Shown one piece after another: positions 1 to 7,997 of a stretch of 64,000 nt of DNA. The notes below the pieces were generated by a model. That model saw nothing but the letters and a program-made list of their open reading frames with translations. It was not told the DNA's origin and searched no databases. The stretch comes from Candidatus Symbiopectobacterium sp. NZEC151 (lineage in GTDB: Bacteria > Pseudomonadota > Gammaproteobacteria > Enterobacterales > Enterobacteriaceae): the NCBI RefSeq assembly GCF_025962655.1, contig NZ_JAGFPE010000002.1, forward strand, positions 124,001-188,000, given 5' to 3'. Within the stretch, counting starts at the first letter, position 1. Every line of letters starts with the position of its first letter. Both the position numbers and the translations under genes were made by a program.

Positions 1-116
1 ATCACCAGTGAAGCGTTATCGCCCTTTGCGCCATCGTTAACATTGAAAGAAATGGCGGGTAACGATTTGCCATCACTGGTTTTAAAAATGAGCGAAACAG
101 TACGCCCAGCGGCCAT
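1..116 (-). CDS. Partial small fibre-associated phage protein, paralogue of the next gene
   Basis: The reverse strand opens with ATG at 116 and reads MAAGRTVSLIFKTSDGKSLP, continuing into a collagen-like GAKGDN stretch before the window edge. The first 20 residues closely match the neighbouring 75-residue protein (shared RTV-x-L-x-FKTSDGK-x-LPA). The two genes are separated by 8 bases and read in the same direction, so they look like a tandem duplication at the 3' end of the tail-fibre operon. The function is not known; the Gly-Ala-Lys-Gly-Asp-Asn segment is typical of structural fibre parts. The C-terminus lies outside the window. Confidence 0.6.
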   Translation of the reverse strand, partial: MAAGRTVSLIFKTSDGKSLPAISFNVNDGAKGDNASLV

Positions 117-124
117 GTATTACC

Positions 125-352
125 TCACGCGTTTTCTTTGATTGTTACCTCAACGCCGGTAATGCTGACGCCGTTATCACCTTTAGCCCCCTTATTCTCT
201 GTCACATATTGCGCTTCGGTTTTATTGGCGTTCCCGGCCTGTGCTTTCCAGACTTCATAAGCGCTTGCACCGTCAGAAACGTCGAATGCAGCAGGTAACG
301 TTTTTCCGTCTGAGGTTTTAAAATTTAATGTGACTGTGCGTTTAGCTGGCAT
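125..352 (-). CDS. Small fibre-associated phage protein
   Basis: This 75-residue protein starts with ATG at 352 behind an AAGGGA ribosome site. It has an RTVTLNFKTSDGKTLPA start, a middle region, a GAKGDNG collagen-like patch near residue 57, and ends in SITGVEVTIKENA. The ending resembles the end of the upstream fibre protein (ITGIEVSN). It follows the fibre gene by 23 bases and is probably co-transcribed. The family is not recognised; a role as a fibre tip module or small accessory structural protein is inferred from position and composition. Confidence 0.6.
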   Translation of the reverse strand: MPAKRTVTLNFKTSDGKTLPAAFDVSDGASAYEVWKAQAGNANKTEAQYVTENKGAKGDNGVSITGVEVTIKENA

Positions 353-375
353 AATTCCCTTCCTTGTTTAAAAAC

Positions 376-1668
376 TTAATTACTGACTTCAATCCCGGTG
401 ATTTTCTGCAACACGCTTTCCGGCAAAAAAAGCCCCGCATCCGTTCCGGCTGCAATCAGGTTATTTTTATCGCTGCTTAAAAAATTGTTGCCGGTTAGCC
501 CTCTAACCTCTGCCCGCAATTTATCGATTTCATATAACAGCGCGTTGGTTTCGCTATCGTTTGTTAATGCCCCTTGCGTTGACAACGGCACATTAAAAAC
601 CACATTCACAAAATCACCTTTTAGTAAGGCTTCGGCAAACGTGATGGTGTTTTCTTCCAGCGAATACGAGTAATTCAGCGCCTGTTCAACCCCGTTAATA
701 AAAATCATGCAGGCATTGAGCGTATACGGCGGGGATAGGGTTAATTCGTCCCCTTTCGCCGTGTACTGCCAGGCTGATAAATCCGTTTTGATGGCATAGC
801 GCGTTTTAATGTCGTCAATATCCCGATCGTAACGCGCGCCCAATACCCGCAAATCAGTGACATTACCGGACGCGTCAATACTGGCAATCGGAGCCACATA
901 ATGCGCAAAACCCGCCGCATCAATGTAGTTTTTCAGATCGTTGGCGGCACGCAGCGTAACCGCCGTTTGCCATTTACCCACCACGCTGCCCTGGTAGCTG
1001 AAATCGGCATAGAGTTTGGTTGAGCGTAGCCCGTTAAGCGTTTGCTCTTGCGTTAGTTCGCCACGCAGCCCGCCGACATAACCGATCCCTTTTCTGACCG
1101 TGTATTGCTCACCCGCGCGCACCACCTCAAAGCCAGCGGCCAAAAATGCCGCATTGCCGAACGTGTCCAGGGTGATCAGACGCTGCATTTCATCAATACC
1201 CGCCAGGCGGGCAGAGAAATCAATTTGCCAGGTCTGCGCAGAGACATTGATTTGCGTCGCTTCTGCTGCGCCATCAAACTGCATCGACAGGTTGCGCGTC
1301 AGGCTATTGCCTTGCTGGCCGTTCTTTGTCTTGAGTTTCTGCTGAGTGCGAACGTGGACAATCATCAGCACGGTATTGGTTTTACTGTCAGCCAACCCGA
1401 TCCAGTTGTAATCCCAATCGCCCACGCTGGTATCCAGCACCACCGAGTAAACCACCGCGTTATCATTCAGGACGCCATATTGCGTAATATCCGGCGCGTT
1501 TTTAATCATCGCGGCGGCGGGCATCCCTTCATCACGGCTGATCGGCTGGTTTTCATCCTGACCGGGGATCAGCGCAAAAATAATCTTGTCAGGTACGGCG
1601 GGTTTCCCGTCCAGAACCTTGTTCACATTCCACGCCTCAAACGCGCGGGTCACAATGCTTTGGGCCAT
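376..1668 (-). CDS. Phage tail fibre / tail-collar protein (P2 gpH position)
   Basis: This 430-residue protein resembles phage tail-collar fibre proteins with an N-terminal DUF3751-like region (residues 1 to about 165), which normally attaches the fibre to the baseplate. The rest is variable, ending in a short helical stretch (LLYEIDKLRAEVRGL, near 385) and a tip ending ITGIEVSN. It is shorter than P2 gpH (669 residues). It sits directly after tail protein I, as expected. No chaperone-dependent receptor-binding domain is recognisable, and no gpG-type fibre assembly gene is visible on the part of the prophage in the window. The start at 1668 has an AAGGG-type ribosome site 5 to 9 bases upstream. 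Confidence 0.85.
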   Translation of the reverse strand: MAQSIVTRAFEAWNVNKVLDGKPAVPDKIIFALIPGQDENQPISRDEGMPAAAMIKNAPDITQYGVLNDNAVVYSVVLDTSVGDWDYNWIGLADSKTNTVLMIVHVRTQQKLKTKNGQQGNSLTRNLSMQFDGAAEATQINVSAQTWQIDFSARLAGIDEMQRLITLDTFGNAAFLAAGFEVVRAGEQYTVRKGIGYVGGLRGELTQEQTLNGLRSTKLYADFSYQGSVVGKWQTAVTLRAANDLKNYIDAAGFAHYVAPIASIDASGNVTDLRVLGARYDRDIDDIKTRYAIKTDLSAWQYTAKGDELTLSPPYTLNACMIFINGVEQALNYSYSLEENTITFAEALLKGDFVNVVFNVPLSTQGALTNDSETNALLYEIDKLRAEVRGLTGNNFLSSDKNNLIAAGTDAGLFLPESVLQKITGIEVSN

Positions 1669-1679
1669 ATCCTTTCCCT

Positions 1680-2312
1680 TTAAATACTGGCGGTGTGGTA
1701 GTCCGTTACCGCTGAAAAATCCGGCGCACTCGTCACCTGCGTTAACATCACCAGGCCGTGCAGGGTATCCGTAGCCGCAGAAAAATATTCCGCATCATGC
1801 GAAAACGCCCCGGCATGAACCTGCGTGCGTGTCTCATTGAGCACATCAAAGTTATAGCGGCGACAGGTACGGCCATACTGACGCACCAGATTCATCATTA
1901 ACGCGTTATAGGTACTCAACTGCTCGTCGTTGATACCAACCAGAATCACGTCCCAATCGTAGCCCGGTTGCCGTTCCTGCAACTGCACCGCACCCACGCC
2001 CAGCCGTTCAAAGATGGCGATAAATCCGGCTTTGCTGCCCGCATCCACCGCGTTGATAAACGCGTGCTTTACCCGTTTGCGGTACAGGCTGATCGGCTCA
2101 CCGTTAAAGCGTTCGATATCGCGCTGATACGCCAGCACGTCAAGCAGCGGCAACGGGCAGGTTTCCGCATCCCACTGCTGGAGTGGCCAGCGCAACCAGT
2201 CGCCCACCTGCTGCCAGTGGTGGCGGGCCGCTCGTAACAGGCTGGCCGGTTCGCCCCTGTCCATCCATGATGGCAGGCGCAGGCTATCCAGCCGCTGCTT
2301 AAAATCAGGCAT
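1680..2312 (-). CDS. I: Phage tail protein I (baseplate)
   Basis: This 210-residue protein matches the P2 gpI tail protein family: an N-terminal segment with paired Trp residues, then LPLLDVLAYQRDIERF near residue 55, which is the family signature region preceding a long helical part. In P2, gpI and gpJ form the baseplate wedge. Its start overlaps the end of gene J by 8 bases, and the fibre gene follows 11 bases later, so I, J and fibre are one translational block. Length and order agree with P2. Confidence 0.9.
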   Translation of the reverse strand: MPDFKQRLDSLRLPSWMDRGEPASLLRAARHHWQQVGDWLRWPLQQWDAETCPLPLLDVLAYQRDIERFNGEPISLYRKRVKHAFINAVDAGSKAGFIAIFERLGVGAVQLQERQPGYDWDVILVGINDEQLSTYNALMMNLVRQYGRTCRRYNFDVLNETRTQVHAGAFSHDAEYFSAATDTLHGLVMLTQVTSAPDFSAVTDYHTASI

Positions 2313-3498
2313 TGGCTGACACCACCGATAACGACGCCAGACGCGGCACGCTCAGATCGCTAACGATATCGTCCAGCGAAAAATGCAACGAATCGATCAG
2401 GGGGTATTGGCGGTGCAACTCGCGCGCCAGGTTAGAAAACGAGAAACGCGCATAAGGCCATGTCTTTTTTACGTCAAAGGCGCTGTTTTCCCGAAACGCG
2501 CAACGCACCAGGTTTTCACAACCGGTCAGTAATGCCGTCAGCGTTTCATCGGTCACGTTGGCCAGATTGTTGACGTACACCGTCAGTGTTAGGTCGTGCT
2601 GCGTTTCCGGCATGGCCATGCACTGCATATCATCGCCGTGGCCGTGATGCCCCTGCGCGGTGATGTAGTCATTCACCGCTGTGATAAAGGGCGCAGAAAT
2701 CACGCCGGAATCCAGCAACAAATAGGCATTCGCCGTTCCCGGCCCGCGTGGCGCATCGTGCAAAAAGAAAATCCGGTCAATACTCAGGCCCGCCACGGCG
2801 GCAATCATGCTGCGATACACCGCATCGGTGTGGTAGTTGCCGACCAGGTTGTATTGGTTGCGACAGCGATCGCGCAGGTCATCATCAGATTCAGCATCAG
2901 CCCCTGGCGTCAGTAACCAGTTTTCCTCATTTTCTGCTCGCTCAATCCCCGATACGGCTACCGGCAGAATGCGGTAATAACCGGGTGCCAGATTAAACGC
3001 CCCGCCCGTTCCGCTGGCTTCCACCGACACCAAGCCGCTTAGGCTGCCCGCGTCCAGTGTGGTATCTGCCAGTACGCGCACGCTGTACACCTGGCCGTTA
3101 ATGCGCTCCGTTTGCACCAGCGTTCCGGCAGGAATAATCACCGCCTGATCGGCAGCGGTTTTAAAAAACCGCATCGCGCCGCGCGCGGCCGTCGCAGGCT
3201 TGCGCGACAGATTGACGCCCCAGGCGAACACCTCCAAAAAGCTGCCGGATGCGGTGGCCAAATACATATTGGCCAACACCACATTGATTAATACGTCTTT
3301 CAGCCACATCACCGGCGTGGTAACGATGGCGTTAATCAGTCGCCAGAAAGGCGACATTTTCGAGGTATTGGTGATCAGCCCTTCGGCAGTAACCAGTTGT
3401 TGGAATTTATCGTTAACCGCCTGCGCCGTTACCGGCATTCCGGCATCGCTCAGCGCCTGCTCGTAATCAATCTGAGGTTTAACTGTCATAATCTGCAC
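2305..3498 (-). CDS. J: Baseplate assembly protein J
   Basis: This 397-residue protein belongs to the baseplate J / gp47 family. Hallmarks are the middle segment with a GGAFNLAPG-type turn (near residue 167) and the ESDDDLRDRCRNQY motif (near 204), characteristic of baseplate J proteins. It is longer than P2 gpJ (302 residues), as in the HP1 branch. Either ATG 3498 or ATG 3489 could be the start, and both overlap the end of the DUF2590 gene. It builds the baseplate wedge with gpI. Confidence 0.9.
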   Translation of the reverse strand: MQIMTVKPQIDYEQALSDAGMPVTAQAVNDKFQQLVTAEGLITNTSKMSPFWRLINAIVTTPVMWLKDVLINVVLANMYLATASGSFLEVFAWGVNLSRKPATAARGAMRFFKTAADQAVIIPAGTLVQTERINGQVYSVRVLADTTLDAGSLSGLVSVEASGTGGAFNLAPGYYRILPVAVSGIERAENEENWLLTPGADAESDDDLRDRCRNQYNLVGNYHTDAVYRSMIAAVAGLSIDRIFFLHDAPRGPGTANAYLLLDSGVISAPFITAVNDYITAQGHHGHGDDMQCMAMPETQHDLTLTVYVNNLANVTDETLTALLTGCENLVRCAFRENSAFDVKKTWPYARFSFSNLARELHRQYPLIDSLHFSLDDIVSDLSVPRLASLSVVSANA

Positions 3499-3814
3499 TC
3501 ACTTGCAGCGGGCCAAAATCATAGGTTTCTGCGGTGATCCATAGCCGCGTTTTGGTTTCTTCGCTCAATACCACCGTACCGGGAATAATCCGTTCATCCT
3601 CTTCAACTAACATAATCAGTTGCGTCATGATGTCGGCGCGTAATGTCGGGCTACGCTCGGCGATTAATTGTGTGGTGAGTCCACTTTCAATAATGGTGTG
3701 TACGCAGTCTTGCCCAATGCTTACCCGGTTATTACACAGATTCGGCTCATTACCGGCGTTCAATGAAAAATTACGCCCGGTGATCAGCAGATCGATATAT
3801 TTCGCATCATCCAT
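3479..3814 (-). CDS. DUF2590 family phage protein, gpW-like baseplate candidate
   Basis: This 111-residue protein begins MDDAKYIDLLITGRNFSLN and is recognisable as the DUF2590 family found between the tape measure and gene J in HP1-type phages. Size, position directly upstream of J and the IMTQLIMLVEEDERI segment suggest the role of the gpW/gp25 baseplate component. That function is inferred from position. It overlaps the tape measure by 8 bases and gene J by up to 20 bases. Confidence 0.75.
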   Translation of the reverse strand: MDDAKYIDLLITGRNFSLNAGNEPNLCNNRVSIGQDCVHTIIESGLTTQLIAERSPTLRADIMTQLIMLVEEDERIIPGTVVLSEETKTRLWITAETYDFGPLQVSADYDS

Positions 3815-5864
3815 TGCGCAGTTCGTCCCATTCCATCAATTTTTCCGGCGTCATGCCGTTATTGGCGTGGATCACCACGCTGCCAATATGTTTGCTGTTA
3901 TCCGTAATCGATCGCGTATTGTTGTTAATGTCTTTACTCAACCCGCCGCGCTCAATGCCTTTGAGGTTTCCCCCGGTCAACAGCGCATTGCCACCCGGTT
4001 TTATGGGCTGCGCCGCCAGGGGCATTACCGGTGCCGATAAGGGCATCACCGGCATTTGCGCCACCGGCTGAATGTTTTCCCCCGTTGCGGCCAGCGTATT
4101 ACCGGGCATATCAATACTGACGCCGGGAATATGATTTAGCTTTTCGACAATCCAGCCGTAGACGCCCGCAAAAGACGCCTTAATGCCCTCCCACAATCCG
4201 CTAAACAGATTGCTAATGCCTGTAGCCACGCCGCTTAGGGTGTCCATCAGCGAAAAATTACCGATAGCCGCCACCAGACGTTCCCAACCTTCGGTAATGT
4301 TCGCCCAGGCCAGTGAAAACAGTTGCGCAGTCACCTTGACGATCTCAGCCAGCACCTGAAAGGCTTCTGTCTGCGTAATGGCGGCAATCACCTGATCCCA
4401 ATGCTGATAAAGCAGATAGCACCCGGCAACCAGTGCCGCCACCGCCGCAATCACCAACATCACCGGCCATAAGGCAAAATTGAATGCCACACCGGTTAAC
4501 ACCGTGGCCATACGCACCGCCAACAGCACACCGCGTAATATCCGCATGGTGGCCGTCCAGGCCAGCACCGCGCGGTGATACAACCAGATCACGCCAACAT
4601 GGATTTTCATCACCGTGGTGAGTCCGGCCCACAGTCCACGCAAGCCCACCATGACAAAGGCAGATACCCCCATCACGATGTTGACCACCGCACCGGCAGC
4701 GGCCAGGCTTAGCACAGCCAGCACCGCATAGCCGATCACGCGGGTGATATTGGGAAACAGGTTTTGCCACCGCACCAACGTTTGTCCCACGTCGGCCAGC
4801 TTGTTAATCAACGGATAGAGCACCGGCAGCAACGTGGCCCCCATCGCGGCGCGCATGGCATACCAGACGGCCACCAGGCGATCCCACGGATTTGCCATCT
4901 TCTCGGCCATTTCCGTGGCGCGCTTCATCCCGTCGCTGCTGCCCAATTCAGTGATATGGCGCTGCAACACGCCGACATTGCCGTAAAGCTGCTTGATAAC
5001 GGCAGAACCACCGCCAAAGGCTTCATCCAGTTCCTTCTGTGCTTTCAGGTTGCCCTCAATGGTGGCACCGTACTTGCCCTGCAATTTTTCCAGCATTTGC
5101 GGCATCGACAGCATTTTTCCGCTGGCGTCGGTAAAGCTCAGCCCCAGCTTTTTAGCCCCTTCCGCCGCACCGGTCAGAAAGGACTCATACGATCCGCTGG
5201 CTTCCGTGCCTAGCGTGCGCTGTAACTCGCCCAGCACCGCCATTTGCTCATCCATGCCGATACCAAAGTTTGTCCCGGCACCTTTGGCCCCTTCCATCAA
5301 ATCCTTGATAGTGGCCATTTCGGTGCCAAACGCCTGGCGCATGTAGGCCGCTTTTCCGGCTACCCGTTCCGCAAAATCCACATTGCCCAACGCTTTGGCA
5401 TCGGTGCGGAAATTGGCAAACATCTGCCCCATAAATTCCGTGGTTTCCGCTGCCGTGGTTTTCAGCGCAGCGGCCACAGTGTTGGTGATGGTTGTCATGC
5501 GTGGCAGTTCGCCATCAGATAACCCGGACACAGAGCGCTTGATGATTTCCGTAGACTGCACAAACTCCAACGCCGATTTACCGTATTGAATGCTGAATTT
5601 CAGGCCGTTGGCCGCCACCTGCTTTAGCGTGGCATCGCTGACGCCCTGGGCTGAGGCAGACAACAGCGCATCATTCATTTCAATCGCGGGCGAAAGGGCA
5701 TCTTTAATAGCAATGGCCGTGGCAAATAATCCCGCGCCGCCAATGGCGATTTTTTTAAATGCCGCTTGTGATTTATCCGCAAAGCCAGTAACTGACGCTT
5801 GCGCCTGTTTAATCGGGCGCGTCAGTTTATCTATTAAGCTCAGCGTAAAATCTAATTGCTTCAT
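3807..5864 (-). CDS. T: Phage tail tape measure protein
   Basis: This 685-residue protein is of the TP901-type tape measure family. An N-terminal helical region (1 to 330) contains the conserved KFSIQYGKSALEF and GAKGAGTNFG segments. Two or three hydrophobic stretches follow between about 370 and 480, probably used for DNA delivery through the inner membrane, and then a Gly/Pro/Met-rich tail. The tape measure fixes tail length; this one is shorter than P2 gpT (815 residues), implying a shorter tail. The ATG at 5864 overlaps the stop of the frameshifted chaperone as TAATG, a coupled arrangement. Confidence 0.92.
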   Translation of the reverse strand: MKQLDFTLSLIDKLTRPIKQAQASVTGFADKSQAAFKKIAIGGAGLFATAIAIKDALSPAIEMNDALLSASAQGVSDATLKQVAANGLKFSIQYGKSALEFVQSTEIIKRSVSGLSDGELPRMTTITNTVAAALKTTAAETTEFMGQMFANFRTDAKALGNVDFAERVAGKAAYMRQAFGTEMATIKDLMEGAKGAGTNFGIGMDEQMAVLGELQRTLGTEASGSYESFLTGAAEGAKKLGLSFTDASGKMLSMPQMLEKLQGKYGATIEGNLKAQKELDEAFGGGSAVIKQLYGNVGVLQRHITELGSSDGMKRATEMAEKMANPWDRLVAVWYAMRAAMGATLLPVLYPLINKLADVGQTLVRWQNLFPNITRVIGYAVLAVLSLAAAGAVVNIVMGVSAFVMVGLRGLWAGLTTVMKIHVGVIWLYHRAVLAWTATMRILRGVLLAVRMATVLTGVAFNFALWPVMLVIAAVAALVAGCYLLYQHWDQVIAAITQTEAFQVLAEIVKVTAQLFSLAWANITEGWERLVAAIGNFSLMDTLSGVATGISNLFSGLWEGIKASFAGVYGWIVEKLNHIPGVSIDMPGNTLAATGENIQPVAQMPVMPLSAPVMPLAAQPIKPGGNALLTGGNLKGIERGGLSKDINNNTRSITDNSKHIGSVVIHANNGMTPEKLMEWDELRNG

Positions 5865-6309
5865 TAATCGCCCTTAAATGCCAGCGCAATACCATTCGCC
5901 ACAGATACGCGCATCTTTTCCCAATGAGAATTATCAAGCCATACGGCGCGGGCTAAATTATCGATATCGTCCGATTCATGCGGCAAATAATGCCGCCGTA
6001 AGGTTAACGCTTGTTCGATGAAATTATTGTCGATGGCCCGCAACCGCTCGGTTAGTTTTTTACGTCAATGTCCAACTTTGGCGCGAACTGTGTATTAACC
6101 GCTTCGGTGATTTGCAGCGCTGCGCCGGGGCGTTGCAGCAGTTCATCAAGTTCGGCTTTATGGGGTGCAGACACAATACGGCGTAAATACGTCACCGCCG
6201 GTGCCACCTTATTATCCATAGACATATCATTAATCAGGCTGTTATACGCCACGATATTGGGTTCAAACACCAATTCTTTTCCGGCAATAGCTAATGTAAT
6301 TTTGCTCAC
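5864..6309 (-). CDS. Frameshifted tail assembly chaperone product (gpE+E'-like)
   Basis: At the 3' end of the 85-residue chaperone frame the codons GTA AAA AAC TAA contain the slippery heptamer A AAA AAC (minus strand, 6061 to 6055), in register for a -1 shift and directly before the zero-frame stop. After the shift the frame continues with KLTERLRAIDNNFIEQALTL and stays open for about 64 codons to a TAA at 5866-5864 that overlaps the tape measure ATG. The extension fills the whole gap between the two annotated genes. P2 E/E' and lambda G/GT use the same arrangement. In the known systems the short and long forms bind the tape measure and recruit tube subunits. The frameshift itself is inferred from sequence. 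Confidence 0.82.
6052..6309 (-). CDS. Putative phage tail assembly chaperone (zero-frame product)
   Basis: This 85-residue protein (MSKITLAIAGKELVFEPN) lies immediately upstream of the tape measure, as tail assembly chaperones do. It is helical after residue 20 and ends DIDVKN at a slippery AAAAAAC sequence. It is the short partner of the longer -1 frameshift product. It overlaps the end of the spanin Rz1 gene by 4 bases (ATGA-type). Confidence 0.8.
   Translation of the reverse strand: MSKITLAIAGKELVFEPNIVAYNSLINDMSMDNKVAPAVTYLRRIVSAPHKAELDELLQRPGAALQITEAVNTQFAPKLDIDVKN
6055..6061 (-). promoter_or_regulatory. Slippery heptamer A AAA AAC for -1 frameshift
   Basis: Read on the minus strand, the heptamer matches X XXY YYZ exactly in the zero frame and is followed at once by the UAA stop. 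A AAA AAC is an established -1 site. No strong downstream hairpin was looked for in detail. Confidence 0.8.
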
Positions 6310-6596
6310 TTAATTAATTCCCTTTGATTGATTTCGTCCACTAACTGGTTATGTCGTACTGCACAATCAGCATATATTTCCGGCCATTGCGTTAATGGCA
6401 TGGCGGCATCCGTTCCGGTATTCCCCTTAATGCGGGGTAAATTAGTGACCGGGCATTTCTTTTTCAGGTTTTCCTGAAAGGATACGTTCGGTGTTTTCGA
6501 CAGCGGTGTTGTACAGGCTGACATACTCAGCAGACAGGCACACGTTAGTAAACACCGGCTTAACCAGCTCCCGATAGATCTCTTTGTTTGGCGCAT
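6306..6596 (-). CDS. Outer-membrane spanin lipoprotein (Rz1/LysC-like)
   Basis: This frame starts inside the Rz gene in another reading frame (ATG 6596). It encodes about 96 residues with a type II signal sequence ending LLSMSAC, giving a lipidated Cys at position 28. The mature part is polar and Pro-containing (PLSKTPNVSF), with further Cys residues in TNLPRIKG and YADCAVRHN surroundings. The embedded, overlapping position and lipobox identify an o-spanin that pairs with the inner-membrane spanin to fuse the membranes at lysis. The frame is open further upstream to 6779, but that extension has no signal peptide at its start, so the internal ATG is preferred. Confidence 0.82.
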   Translation of the reverse strand: MRQTKRSIGSWLSRCLLTCACLLSMSACTTPLSKTPNVSFQENLKKKCPVTNLPRIKGNTGTDAAMPLTQWPEIYADCAVRHNQLVDEINQRELIK

Positions 6597-6795
6597 TGCG
6601 TATCGCCTCCAGTTGGCTTTCCAGCCGTTGCCCCGATTGGCTGGCAATCTGCTGCATCGCCTGGCGGGATTGTTCCCCGGCTTTGTTGGCCGCCTGCGTG
6701 ATGGCCAACTCAACGCTATCACGCTGCCAGTTTGCCCCTTGCCAACCTGCGGCAAACGTAGCGACCAACACACCGACAATCGCCCAGATATTCAC
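6442..6795 (-). CDS. Inner-membrane spanin (Rz/LysB-like)
   Basis: This protein of 117 residues (GTG 6795; a TTG at 6798 is also possible) has an N-terminal membrane anchor (IWAIVGVLVATFAAGW), followed by a Gln/Ala/Glu-rich helical periplasmic part (about 25 to 75) and a short C-terminal tail. This is the type II i-spanin layout. A GGGGG ribosome site lies 6 bases upstream of the GTG. The o-spanin gene starts inside it in another frame. It acts after the holin and endolysin. Confidence 0.82.
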   Translation of the reverse strand: MNIWAIVGVLVATFAAGWQGANWQRDSVELAITQAANKAGEQSRQAMQQIASQSGQRLESQLEAIRNAPNKEIYRELVKPVFTNVCLSAEYVSLYNTAVENTERILSGKPEKEMPGH

Positions 6796-6798
6796 CAA

Positions 6799-6900
6799 TC
6801 ACCCCCACACCATGCAGACGGTCATTGCAGTACGAACCACATCGCAGAGAATGCTCACACCCAGCGCAATGGCGAACATCCAGAAAAGGGCCTTATCCAT
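6799..6900 (-). CDS. 33-residue hydrophobic lysis-cassette protein
   Basis: A short frame starts at ATG 6900, overlapping the endolysin stop as TGATG, and ends at a TGA just before the Rz start. It encodes MDKALFWMFAIALGVSILCD and 13 more residues, essentially one membrane segment. The tight coupling on both sides argues that it is translated. A role as antiholin or pinholin-like helper is possible from size and position only. Confidence 0.5.
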   Translation of the reverse strand: MDKALFWMFAIALGVSILCDVVRTAMTVCMVWG

Positions 6901-7241
6901 CAACGCACCCCGTGATGCTCGAGGCTAAAGTGATTGCCGTCCGGGCGCGATGTAAAGCGCCCGCCCCAACTGCCGCCCAACGATTCCCAATACTCACCCA
7001 GCGGTAAATAATCCTCTGTTTTGGTCTGGTAGACGCCATTGACAAACAGATTGAGATCAACGGCCAGGCGCTGGGTATGCAGGCTATTGGCAATGCCGCT
7101 GCCGTTTTTGGCATTCAGTTTTGCCTGTTCTGGCGTGCGGTAGGCTTCACCAAAGGTCAGGCGGTAGCCACGCTCACCCGCCCAGGCGATAAGCTGCGCC
7201 ACAAGCTGGGTAAAAAGCTGCTGTTTTTCACTTAATGTCAT
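6900..7241 (-). CDS. Phage endolysin, M15-family peptidase
   Basis: This 113-residue protein is a compact M15 (VanY / L-Ala-D-Glu endopeptidase-like) domain. The zinc-site motif SLHTQRLAVDLNLF (residues about 53 to 66) supplies His and Asp, and HFSLEHHG near the C-terminus supplies the last His. Such phage enzymes cleave peptide cross-links of murein. There is no signal peptide, so export depends on the holin encoded just upstream; the two genes overlap by 14 bases. P2 itself uses a different endolysin, so this is an alternative lysis module. Confidence 0.88.
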   Translation of the reverse strand: MTLSEKQQLFTQLVAQLIAWAGERGYRLTFGEAYRTPEQAKLNAKNGSGIANSLHTQRLAVDLNLFVNGVYQTKTEDYLPLGEYWESLGGSWGGRFTSRPDGNHFSLEHHGVR

Positions 7242-7533
7242 GATTGCCTTTTCTCCCTGTCAGCAATTGACTACCACGACGCCGCAACCAGATTTCAACC
7301 ACCTGGTGACCGGCGACACCAAACGCCGCCCCCAACCCGGTGATCGCGGTCTGCGATAGCCCTGGGATCCACACCAATACCGCACCGGCAGCCAGCGCCG
7401 TGGCGGAACCCAAAATCACCCGCCCAACAAACAGGCGCGGCGTCACTTTCTCATCACTGGCCAGCACTTTGCCGATGGCGATCAACGCTCCCAACACGGC
7501 CAACCAAAGGATGTTTTTTTCATATTCCTGCAT
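7228..7533 (-). CDS. Phage holin
   Basis: This 101-residue protein has three hydrophobic stretches (about 8-24, 38-58 and 61-80) and a basic C-terminus (RRRGSQLLTGRKG), the profile of class I/LydA-like phage holins. It is placed directly before the endolysin. It would form the membrane lesion that releases the endolysin. The exact holin family is not certain. Confidence 0.82.
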   Translation of the reverse strand: MQEYEKNILWLAVLGALIAIGKVLASDEKVTPRLFVGRVILGSATALAAGAVLVWIPGLSQTAITGLGAAFGVAGHQVVEIWLRRRGSQLLTGRKGNHDIK

Positions 7534-7541
7534 AGGTATCT

Positions 7542-7997
7542 TTACCCGATCAGTTTTTCCGTAAGGTCCGTTTCGATGTACGGAATGCCGTTGATGCGCA
7601 CAAAATCCGGACTGGTCACAAAAAACTTAATTTTGTGTGTCATGACGCTGCCGCCCTTTGGATCGTTGTCCAGAATGTCACTGACAACCAGCTTGCAGCC
7701 GAACGCCTCCACCTTGATTTCTTCATTACCAGCCTTGGCATACCACATCAAATCAACCGGTTCGATACCGCGCCACGATCCAGCGCTGCGTGCTTTGGCC
7801 GTCACCACAGACAGACTCTTGGTGCTGAGTTCCATCTCACCTTCTGCGGCCACATCCCCCGACACCCAGCCATCCGGCACCCCTTGCGTTTGCGCGGCGG
7901 CGGTGTTGTCGGTAATGCTCAGGCTGACTTTTTCCGCATGAACCAGATCGCCGTCCATGTTGAAATCAACCGATTGGCCTGAAATCCGTTTCGTCAT
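7542..7997 (-). CDS. Phage tail tube protein (DUF2597 family)
   Basis: This 151-residue protein (MTKRISGQSVDFNMDGDLVH) matches the DUF2597 family encoded next to the sheath in HP1-like phages. The ISG-x-SVDF start and AEKVSLSITDN segment are typical. By position after the sheath and size it is the tail tube, the functional counterpart of P2 FII. It overlaps the sheath gene as ATGA. Confidence 0.8.
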   Translation of the reverse strand: MTKRISGQSVDFNMDGDLVHAEKVSLSITDNTAAAQTQGVPDGWVSGDVAAEGEMELSTKSLSVVTAKARSAGSWRGIEPVDLMWYAKAGNEEIKVEAFGCKLVVSDILDNDPKGGSVMTHKIKFFVTSPDFVRINGIPYIETDLTEKLIG

